DNA of 10,906 nt from CAYUCJ01 sp049282265 (GTDB lineage Bacteria > Desulfobacterota > DSM-4660 > Desulfatiglandales > Desulfatiglandaceae). The stretch lies in assembly GCA_049282265.1 (NCBI GenBank), contig JBAPTR010000331.1, positions 1-10,906 on the forward strand, in the 5' to 3' direction. The first letter of the stretch is position 1, and each line of letters starts with the position of its first letter. The position numbers and the translations under genes were made by a program. Positions 5,553 to 10,906 of the stretch are shown one piece after another. Below the pieces are notes generated by a model. That model was not told the origin of the DNA, did no database searches, and was given only the letters and a program-made list of their open reading frames with translations.

Positions 5553-5993
5553 TCATAGTTTACCAAAAACATAACTGCTGATCAATTGCTCTAAATCAAT
5601 CGGAGGCTGTGTATCTCTGATCTTGCCCCCGGACTTCAGGATCTTTTCCGAGCCGCCGGGCGTTATCTCCACATACTTCTCTCCAATCAGGCCCTTAGTC
5701 TTTATGGTTGCGATCGAATCTTCCTGGATCTTGATCTCATCGGGGATATGTAAGGAAACCACCGCCTGGTAGTCCTTCAGCTTGATGTCTTTCACACGGC
5801 CGATTTGAACGCCTGCTATGACAACCGACGCGCCATTCTTCAGGCCCCCGCTGTTAGAAAATTCCGCTTGAATATCATAACCTTGCGAGCCAAAAACTTC
5901 CATTTTTGCCAGCCGGACAGAGAGATAGCCAAGGCAGAGTATCCCCGCGATCATAAAAAGACCCACACTTAACTCCAAATCAAACTTTTTCAT
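5553..5993 (-). CDS. mlaD: MlaD family MCE-domain lipid-binding protein
   Basis: MlaD forms the hexameric periplasmic ring of the Mla transporter, anchored in the inner membrane and joined to MlaE. The 146-aa product has one N-terminal transmembrane helix (about 9-27, VGLFMIAGILCLGYLSV) followed by a single MCE domain (about 38-113). Its consensus is visible in LKNGASVVIAGVQIGRV and the closing GLIGEKYVEITPGG. A short helical tail, PIDLEQLISSYVFGKL, follows where E. coli MlaD has a longer pore-lining helix, so the protein is shorter than the E. coli one (183 aa). The ATG at 5993 has GGGGAG about nine bases upstream. It lies 65 bases downstream of mlaF, and the ACAGAG element lies between it and mlaC. 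Confidence 0.93.
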   Translation of the reverse strand: MKKFDLELSVGLFMIAGILCLGYLSVRLAKMEVFGSQGYDIQAEFSNSGGLKNGASVVIAGVQIGRVKDIKLKDYQAVVSLHIPDEIKIQEDSIATIKTKGLIGEKYVEITPGGSEKILKSGGKIRDTQPPIDLEQLISSYVFGKL

Positions 5994-6058
5994 TGTTCAC
6001 TCCCCTCATCCTGCAAACAGGGCACCCATGGCTACCCAAAACCAATCCATCAAACTTG

Positions 6059-6847
6059 CTATCCTGCCGTCCTGTCTGACCCAACAGGGTTGAAAAAATC
6101 AGGACCGTCCGGATCGGGTCTGCCCAGGGTTCCCGCCAGAAACGCCTTCACCTCCGGAATTGAAGAACTCATGAACTCCCGTGGAGTGGCATAAGCAGCA
6201 ACGACCCCATCCTTCAGGAAAGCCACGCGATCCACAATGTCAAAGACCCTGGGAATCTCATGGGTCACCACGACGCCTGTGAAAGAAAACTTCTCGTGTA
6301 TCACATTGATCAATTTTAGAATGGCGAGCCCGGTCACGGGATCCAGGCCGGTTGTTGGTTCATCGAACAGCATGATTTCGGGGTCCGTCACCAGGGACCT
6401 GGCAAGGGCGGCCCTTTTGACCATCCCACCGCTGATCTGTGAGGGGAATTTATCTTCCGACCCTGACAGATCCACATTGGATAGTTGCTCCAACACACGC
6501 TCCCGAATCTTTTTCTTCCCGATTTTGGTCTTCTCTTCCAAGGGAAAGGCCACATTTTCAAAAACCGTCATGGAATCAAACAGGGCACCCCCCTGGAAGA
6601 GGAATCCGAGCCTCGATCTCAACTGCTTAAGATACCCTCCCCTGAAGGAGCCTATATTATTGCCGTCCACCAGCACGCGGCCGCTATCCGGCTTCATCAG
6701 GCCCGCGATGTGTTTCATCAGCACACTCTTGCCCTCTCCACTCCCGCCGATGAGGGCGATAACCTCACCTTTTGCAATCTCTAGAGTTATACCCCGGAGC
6801 ACAGCATGCCCATTGAACGATTTATGGAGGTCTTCAATTCTTATCAT
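6059..6847 (-). CDS. mlaF: MlaF, ABC transporter ATPase of the lipid-asymmetry system
   Basis: MlaF is the cytoplasmic ATPase that drives MlaE-MlaD lipid transport across the inner-membrane face. The 262-aa product carries all nucleotide-binding motifs: Walker A GGSGEGKS (34-41), Q-loop Q85 in FLFQGGALFDSMTVFENV, signature SGGMVKR (139-145, the SGGMxxR variant typical of MlaF/MCE ATPases), Walker B IMLFDEP (158-164) with D162 and E163, and the H-loop H196 in VVVTHEIP. The C-terminal tail after residue 240 (PDPDGPDFFNPVG) is Pro/Asp-rich. In E. coli this region contacts a neighbouring subunit and MlaB, but no mlaB is encoded here. The gene begins 15 bases after the mlaE stop, with GAGG upstream, so the two are surely co-transcribed. 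Confidence 0.95.
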   Translation of the reverse strand: MIRIEDLHKSFNGHAVLRGITLEIAKGEVIALIGGSGEGKSVLMKHIAGLMKPDSGRVLVDGNNIGSFRGGYLKQLRSRLGFLFQGGALFDSMTVFENVAFPLEEKTKIGKKKIRERVLEQLSNVDLSGSEDKFPSQISGGMVKRAALARSLVTDPEIMLFDEPTTGLDPVTGLAILKLINVIHEKFSFTGVVVTHEIPRVFDIVDRVAFLKDGVVAAYATPREFMSSSIPEVKAFLAGTLGRPDPDGPDFFNPVGSDRTAG

Positions 6848-6862
6848 CGTAATAACAGTTCC

Positions 6863-7678
6863 TCAATACAGCAGCCCCGTCATGAAATAATCCCATATCA
6901 GAACCAATACAGAAGAAAGGACCACTGCCTGGGTGGTTGCCTTGCTGACCCCTTCCGCCCCAAAACCCGTAAAAATAGAGGTATAGTAACCCTTGAAACA
7001 GCACACCCAGTTGATCAGGATCCCGAAGCTCACTGCCTTATAGAGTCCTTCCAGGACATCCTTCATTCCAATGTAGGTTGACATCACCCCGAAATAGCTC
7101 CCCACACCCACGCCAAGGAGTTTTACACCTATGAGGTACCCTCCAAAAATTCCCACCACATCAAATATGGCCGTCAGGAGTGGGAGGGAGATGATTCCCG
7201 CCAGGAGGTTCGGGACCACGAGATAGCGGTAAGTATTGAGGCCCATAAGTTCCATCGCATCGATCTGTTCGGTGATGCGCATGATGCCGATCTCGGCCGT
7301 AATGGCGGACCCTGCCCTTCCCGTAACCATCAGGGCGGTCAGCACCGGCCCCAGTTCCTTGACAAGGGAAAGGCCCACCATCGCCCCCAGAAATGCCTCT
7401 GAACCAACCCGGCTCAGGTTGTAATAGCCCTGAAAGCCAAGGACCATTCCTGTAAAACAACTGGTGAGCAAGATGACAACTGTAGACTGAAACCCGATAA
7501 AGGAGATCTGCTTTAACAGGCGCCGCCATTTGATGGGAGGGACGACGGCATAAAAGAAAGCCTTTATCAGAAAAAGTCCCATAACGCCCATCCGGCTCAC
7601 ATGGAGGAGCACAACAGCCCCAAATCTTCTGATCAATTCCATAGGCGCAAGTCTTTCAAATATCGGGTTGGATGTCAA
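6863..7678 (-). CDS. mlaE: MlaE family ABC permease
   Basis: MlaE is the inner-membrane permease of the Mla phospholipid transporter, working as a dimer with MlaF below and the MlaD ring above. The 271-aa product matches the MlaE permease family: the amphipathic N-terminal helix (MELIRRFGAVVLLHVSRMG), helices around FIGFQSTVVILLTSCFTGMV, the family block ELGPVLTALMVTGRAGSAIT followed by EIGIMRITEQIDAMELMG, and later LLAGIISLPLLTAIF and AVVLSSVLVLIWDYFMTGLL. The annotated start is a TTG (7678) directly after the yihY stop. An ATG 36 bases further in (7642) would give 259 aa, close to the E. coli length, and is a real alternative; neither has a strong Shine-Dalgarno. Coupling to yihY (nine-base gap) fits translation by reinitiation. 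Confidence 0.93.
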   Translation of the reverse strand: MTSNPIFERLAPMELIRRFGAVVLLHVSRMGVMGLFLIKAFFYAVVPPIKWRRLLKQISFIGFQSTVVILLTSCFTGMVLGFQGYYNLSRVGSEAFLGAMVGLSLVKELGPVLTALMVTGRAGSAITAEIGIMRITEQIDAMELMGLNTYRYLVVPNLLAGIISLPLLTAIFDVVGIFGGYLIGVKLLGVGVGSYFGVMSTYIGMKDVLEGLYKAVSFGILINWVCCFKGYYTSIFTGFGAEGVSKATTQAVVLSSVLVLIWDYFMTGLLY

Positions 7679-7687
7679 AATCTATTT

Positions 7688-9007
7688 CTATATATCAACA
7701 AGGGCCATATTTCCGGGGGACTTTTCAACCGCTTCCGCGAACCCGCTCAAACACTCTGAAATCTTTTCCAGTGCCTCTGTCCTGGCCACCGGAATATCAT
7801 CCGTTCCCCGATGGTCCAGTGCATCGAGTACCCCCTTTATGGTGAGCGAAGCGGGACGTTTTGCGGGCTGATAGGCCAGGTCGTTTTCACCATGCCGATT
7901 CACCGGGCTCACGATCCTGGCTTCAACCAGTTCATAGAGGATCTGTCTGGCCAGGCGAATAGGAATCTCCAACCGGTGAGAAATCTCTTCTTCCTCCAGG
8001 GGTTCTCTCTCTTCCGCGAACTGCTTGACAAGCAGATGAACAACTGCAAGAGCCACCAGCCTTTTAAAGGAGGAGCTGATATCAAGGCAATCGGGCTCGA
8101 ACTCGTAGGTCTCAACGTTTTGATAGGCAAATGCTATCTCGGCCCCGAGAAACACGATCAGCCAGCTCACCTGGAGCCAGATCAGGAAAAGGGGCAATGC
8201 CGCAAAGCTTCCATAGATGGCGTTATACTTGGAAACACCGATCTGGAACTGGATATATCCAAACTGGAATCCCTGGTACAGGACCCCTGCGATGAGCCCG
8301 CCCAGAATCCCGGAACGAACGTGCACTTTGGTATTGGGCATGAAGATGTAAATAAAAGCCAGGAGTGCAAAGATAATCCCATAGGGGATGAGTTTCAGAA
8401 AAAAGAATATGAGCGGGCCGATTGCCGCCAATACTGTTATCTTCTGGATATAGGCACTCACCTGGCTCGTGGCCGCAACCGTCATGGCGCTGGAAGACAC
8501 GAACAGGATCGGATAAATGAGGCTGATCGCCAGATAGTCCGTTATCTTCCTCCCTATCGACCGCCCTTTCTTGACCCCCCAGATGTAATTGAACGAGGTC
8601 TCGATATTGCCCAGCACCCGCATGATGGCCCAGAACAAGACCACAAACCCCAGGCCTGCTATGAGGCCACCTTGCACATTGGCCAGAAATCTGTGGGCAA
8701 AATCAATGACCTTTGCTGCGATCTGTTCTTGCCCCTCCAATCTCTTCAGCACTTCTCTTTCAAGCGTCCTTTCAAACCCAAACCCTTTTGCAAAAGCGAG
8801 AATCATCGCTGCCACGGGGACAACGGAGATCAAGGAATAAAAGGTAAGGGCTGACGCCCTGAGCTGAATTTTGTCTTCGGAAAGGCCACGGAGAGTCAGG
8901 ATAGTGACTCTGAGGAGTTGGAGAAGATAAAACTTGCCCCTGGGGAGATCCTTGGCCTGAATTCTCCAAATATCTCTCTTGGCAAATTTAAGGGTCTTGG
9001 AAATCAT
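7688..9007 (-). CDS. YihY/UPF0761 (BrkB-type) inner-membrane protein with winged-helix-like tail
   Basis: A 439-aa polytopic membrane protein of the YihY/virulence-factor BrkB family, which was long misnamed ribonuclease BN. The core (about 30-300) has the family landmarks LRASALTFYSLISVVPVAAM (50-69), GLGFVVLFWAIMRVLGNIET with a following FNYIWGV, the FMPN turn (222-225), and YNAIYGSFAALPLFLIWLQV followed by GAEIAFA. About six membrane helices are expected. The cytoplasmic tail (about 313-385) reads like a winged helix: helix FKRLVALAVVHLLVKQF, EEEISHRLEIP, recognition-like helix RLARQILYELVEARIVSP, then a wing. The ATG at 9007 has GAGGGA upstream. The gene ends nine bases before mlaE. The biochemical role is not established from sequence; co-transcription with mla suggests an envelope-lipid role (inference). 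Confidence 0.9.
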   Translation of the reverse strand: MISKTLKFAKRDIWRIQAKDLPRGKFYLLQLLRVTILTLRGLSEDKIQLRASALTFYSLISVVPVAAMILAFAKGFGFERTLEREVLKRLEGQEQIAAKVIDFAHRFLANVQGGLIAGLGFVVLFWAIMRVLGNIETSFNYIWGVKKGRSIGRKITDYLAISLIYPILFVSSSAMTVAATSQVSAYIQKITVLAAIGPLIFFFLKLIPYGIIFALLAFIYIFMPNTKVHVRSGILGGLIAGVLYQGFQFGYIQFQIGVSKYNAIYGSFAALPLFLIWLQVSWLIVFLGAEIAFAYQNVETYEFEPDCLDISSSFKRLVALAVVHLLVKQFAEEREPLEEEEISHRLEIPIRLARQILYELVEARIVSPVNRHGENDLAYQPAKRPASLTIKGVLDALDHRGTDDIPVARTEALEKISECLSGFAEAVEKSPGNMALVDI

Positions 9008-9118
9008 GGTAATCCCTCTATCGGCTTCTCATTTTGAATCTTGAGCGTGGCCGGCCCCTTTTCAAGAAAAATTATTTCTTTTGCCTTTGTTTCCCCACCT
9101 CTCTACTCGACCACTTGA
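9008..9118. other. Spacer upstream of yihY
   Basis: These 111 bases between the dehydrogenase stop and yihY contain the palindrome GGCCGGCC (9049-9056) and a weak AT-only inverted repeat near 9064-9078. A TTGAAA with a poor -10 can be found on the minus strand, but nothing strong enough to call a promoter, and no solid terminator. Whether yihY-mla starts its own transcript here cannot be decided from sequence. Confidence 0.3.
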
Positions 9119-10003
9119 CTATTCGCCAAAATCTCCCCCATTGAGGGCCTTGAGAGCCAGCATAAGCGCCTGGGTAGCAGACCGGGCATGTCCCTGGGCC
9201 TTTACGGCCAGATAGAGCTGGTGCGCCAAGGCGAGTCCGGGCAAAGACAGGTTCAACACCGCGGCCTCCTCAAGGGCGATGCCCATGTCCTTCACAAAGT
9301 GCTCCACGAAAAACCCGCTCTTGTAATCTCCGCGGACGATACGCGGCCCCAGGTTGTTGATGGACCAGGAACCTGCAGCTCCCTGACCAATAATATCGAT
9401 CACGGCCTGCTGATCCAGACCCTGTCTTTCAGCATAGAGCAGAGATTCGCAGACGCCCACCATGGTCCCTGAAATAAGGATCTGGTTCGCCATCTTTGTA
9501 TGCTGCCCCGCTCCGGCCTGTCCCATGTAGGAAATCCTGCTTCCAAAAACTTCCAAGAGTGGCAGAACCTCCTTGAAGACGTCCTTCCTGCCCCCGACCA
9601 TGATTGCGAGGTTGCCCTCCCTGGCGCCGATATCTCCCCCCGATACGGGTGCATCCAGACTGTGCATGCCCTGCTTCTCTGCCTTCTTCTCCAGGTTCTT
9701 TGCGAGGCTTGGCGTGCTGGTGGTCATGTCCACGAAGATGCGGCAAGCACCTCTCTTTGAAAAGACACCCTCATCACCGAGGTACACCTTTTCCACATCG
9801 CCCGGAAAGCCGACGATCGTAAAAATAATTTCAGCTTCCGCCGCCACATCGGCAGGTGCGGGGCACCAGCGCGCGCCTTTTTCCACAAGGCTGTCGGCAC
9901 GTTGTCTGGTCCGATTGAAGACGAAAAGCTCGTGGCCTGCCGCCTGAAGATGCCCAGCCATAGCCGCCCCCATGACACCTGTTCCAATCCATCCTATCTT
10001 CAT
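9119..10003 (-). CDS. NAD(P)-dependent beta-hydroxyacid dehydrogenase (3-hydroxyisobutyrate dehydrogenase / glyoxylate reductase family)
   Basis: A 294-aa soluble oxidoreductase of the 3-hydroxyisobutyrate dehydrogenase superfamily, which interconverts beta-hydroxyacids and semialdehydes or reduces glyoxylate or succinic semialdehyde. The Rossmann start is G7-T-G-V-M-G12. The second strand ends in N30-R-T, an arginine after Asn that in related glyoxylate/succinic-semialdehyde reductases favours NADPH. The substrate signature DAPVSGG lies at 117-123, S96 in TTSTP fits substrate contact, and the catalytic lysine is K170 in KMANQ (N173 conserved). The C-terminal all-helical domain is complete (FFVEHFVKDMGIALEEA). 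The start at 10003 has a strong AAGGAG eight bases upstream. The exact substrate cannot be set; no metabolic partner is adjacent except the DUF1185-family gene upstream, across a terminator. Confidence 0.9.
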   Translation of the reverse strand: MKIGWIGTGVMGAAMAGHLQAAGHELFVFNRTRQRADSLVEKGARWCPAPADVAAEAEIIFTIVGFPGDVEKVYLGDEGVFSKRGACRIFVDMTTSTPSLAKNLEKKAEKQGMHSLDAPVSGGDIGAREGNLAIMVGGRKDVFKEVLPLLEVFGSRISYMGQAGAGQHTKMANQILISGTMVGVCESLLYAERQGLDQQAVIDIIGQGAAGSWSINNLGPRIVRGDYKSGFFVEHFVKDMGIALEEAAVLNLSLPGLALAHQLYLAVKAQGHARSATQALMLALKALNGGDFGE

Positions 10004-10043
10004 TTATCCGACTCCTTTCTTCCAAGACAGATTGAATCGTAAA

Positions 10044-10136
10044 AAGCCACTTTATGCCGCAAGCGGCAGTCTATGAACAACGAAGGAGATAGTGGCTTGG
10101 AACCGAACCTGACAATCCTTCTCGGACCCTCAGGTT
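10044..10136 (-). promoter_or_regulatory. Foldable leader upstream of the dehydrogenase gene
   Basis: AAGCCACT (10044-10051) and AGTGGCTT (10091-10098) pair over 8 bp and enclose a second hairpin, TGCCG-CAAG-CGGCA. On the minus strand the outer stem is followed by a run of T (AGTGGCTTTTT), like an intrinsic terminator about 40 bases before the dehydrogenase start. Just upstream, AACCTGA (10106-10112) and TCAGGTT (10130-10136) form another 7-bp stem. The layout resembles an attenuated leader, but no known riboswitch class was recognised. Confidence 0.35.
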
Positions 10137-10225
10137 CTCTCCTCATACTTTGCGTTGGATACATCGGATATAAATCGCATAGAAGAGATCAAGGTTCAAC
10201 TCTTTTTTTGTCGCAGGGCCCTTGC

Positions 10226-10256
10226 AAAAAAGGCAGAGGGGCAAGCCGCCTCTGCC
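10226..10256 (-). terminator. Intrinsic terminator of the DUF1185-family gene
   Basis: On the minus strand GGCAGAGG (complement of 10249-10256) pairs with CCTCTGCC (complement of 10232-10239) in a perfect 8-bp GC-rich stem, with further internal GG/CC pairing. Six T (10231-10226) follow directly. It starts 14 bases after the stop codon at 10271, the classic position for a Rho-independent terminator. Confidence 0.85.
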
Positions 10257-10270
10257 CCAAGTCCCTAAGG

Positions 10271-10849
10271 TTACCTGAGCCCATCCTCCATCTTGGCATC
10301 CTCTTTCTTGAGACCACCGATACGCGGATGTGGTCTTCCGCAGTCGGTCACGACCAGGGCCACGACGATTTCATCACTCCACGGCCCGTCTTCCACGCGC
10401 ACCGCCATGGCATCAAAATGGGAGCGAACAAATGCGGCATCCTTGAAATTGATGGGCACGTCAATCACCGTTCCGGGGCCGCCCATTTTTTTTGCGGAGG
10501 GAATCAGGGACTTTCCCCCCCCCACTGAATCACGAAAAGGTTTGCCGAGTTTTGGATGGAGTATGGCCGCGGCATGCTCCCGTTCACCTTTCTCTCCAAC
10601 GATGGCGGCCTTTCCGTAGCTTTCGGCCTTTTCCGGCGCGATGCCAAGAGCATCCACGGCCATTTTTCCAAGAATCGCCCCCAGCTCTTCGCCCATATCC
10701 ATCAGGAGGGTCAAATCCTCCACATACTTTCCTGCGAATGGATTCTTTATAACAGCGATGGCTGCGGCCCTTTTCCCGGGTTTATCCATAGGTTTTCCAC
10801 CTTCAAAACGAATCTCCTCCAGGATGGTCATGAATTTTCTGATCTCCAT
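10271..10849 (-). CDS. Amino acid synthesis family protein (DUF1185, PF06684)
   Basis: A 192-aa protein recognised as a member of the 'amino acid synthesis' family (formerly DUF1185), whose biochemical function is not established despite the name. The family pattern is clear throughout: the N-terminal MEIRKFMTILEEIRFEGGKP, RAAAIAVIKNPFAGKYVEDL, the GIAPEKAESYGKAAIVGE segment, EHAAAILHPKLGKPFRDSVG, GGKSLIPSAKKMGGPGTVID, FKDAAFVRSHFDAMAVRV, and the C-terminal VALVVTDCGRPHPRIGGL. Length is normal for the family and no signal or membrane segment is seen, so it is cytoplasmic. The ATG at 10849 has an excellent GGAGGT about nine bases upstream. A strong terminator follows the gene, so it is a unit separate from the dehydrogenase. 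In other genomes relatives sit near catabolic genes, which would fit the dehydrogenase neighbour (inference). Confidence 0.88.
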   Translation of the reverse strand: MEIRKFMTILEEIRFEGGKPMDKPGKRAAAIAVIKNPFAGKYVEDLTLLMDMGEELGAILGKMAVDALGIAPEKAESYGKAAIVGEKGEREHAAAILHPKLGKPFRDSVGGGKSLIPSAKKMGGPGTVIDVPINFKDAAFVRSHFDAMAVRVEDGPWSDEIVVALVVTDCGRPHPRIGGLKKEDAKMEDGLR

Positions 10850-10906
10850 TTTTCTACCTCCCTCTCTCGGCTCAAAAAGCCGTAAAATAATGAATAAATT
10901 ACAGCA

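Noticed and set aside
7811..8854. 347-codon plus-strand open frame opposite yihY
   Set aside because: The translation has no recognisable domain and is rich in His, Gln and Asp, as expected from the antisense of a hydrophobic membrane gene. YihY family motifs are clear on the other strand.
10130..10185. c-di-GMP (GEMM) riboswitch hinted at by AACGCAAAG on the minus strand
   Set aside because: Only this short motif resembles GEMM; the flanking stems and the tetraloop-receptor segment are not seen.
10073..10528. Plus-strand reading frame starting in the leader region
   Set aside because: It overlaps the DUF1185-family gene in antisense and crosses its terminator. Although GAAGGAGATA nearby looks like a ribosome binding site, it lies inside the frame, not before its start, and forms part of a paired stem.

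Overview
The window looks like chromosomal DNA from a Gram-negative, moderately GC-rich bacterium, most likely Desulfobacterota (former Deltaproteobacteria). That placement is an inference. It rests on a retrograde phospholipid transport (Mla) cluster without mlaB, a YihY protein with a C-terminal winged-helix-like tail, a TraB-family protein with a membrane tail, and intergenic spaces crowded with short-unit repeats (ACAGAG type, ACAGGATTA type, AAATGTCAA type). I recall similar repeats from that phylum but cannot verify this here. No rRNA, tRNA, IS element, CRISPR array or phage gene was recognised.

Layout from left to right. Positions 1-28 are the edge of an ACAGAG-type repeat. 30-278 (minus) is a Phd/YefM-type antitoxin with no toxin visible. 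279-878 is a 600-base gene-free stretch. It holds a palindrome that may be the antitoxin operator, a small hairpin, an AAATGACAA repeat, and two tandem copies of a structured ACAGAG-type element that stop only a few bases from the next gene. 879-1985 (minus) is a cytoplasmic-looking serine hydrolase of the class C beta-lactamase fold. A divergent spacer with another ACAGAG element leads to a TraB-family membrane protein (2221-3384, plus). A GACAGGATTAACAGGAT inverted-repeat element fills the convergent gap before the Mla block.

The Mla block runs on the minus strand and is transcribed right to left: yihY (9007-7688), mlaE (7678), mlaF (6847), mlaD (5993), a 299-base gap filled by a structured ACAGAG element, mlaC (5253) and mlaA/vacJ (4570-3512). 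Together these encode most of the lipid shuttle. MlaE is the inner-membrane permease, MlaF its ATPase, MlaD the periplasmic lipid-binding MCE ring, MlaC the periplasmic carrier, and MlaA the outer-membrane component. MlaA here has an unusual ~125-residue N-terminal extension and no lipobox. The STAS protein MlaB is not present. A nine-base gap between yihY and mlaE suggests co-transcription of a YihY-family membrane protein with the lipid transporter.

Upstream on the same strand lie a beta-hydroxyacid dehydrogenase (10003-9119), preceded by a foldable leader, and an 'amino acid synthesis' (DUF1185) family protein (10849-10271) followed by a clear intrinsic terminator.

The least explained signal is the set of intergenic repeat elements. 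Two of the ACAGAG-type elements contain three internal hairpins whose stems differ completely but stay base-paired, while the loops share TCTC. One of these elements sits inside the mla gene series.
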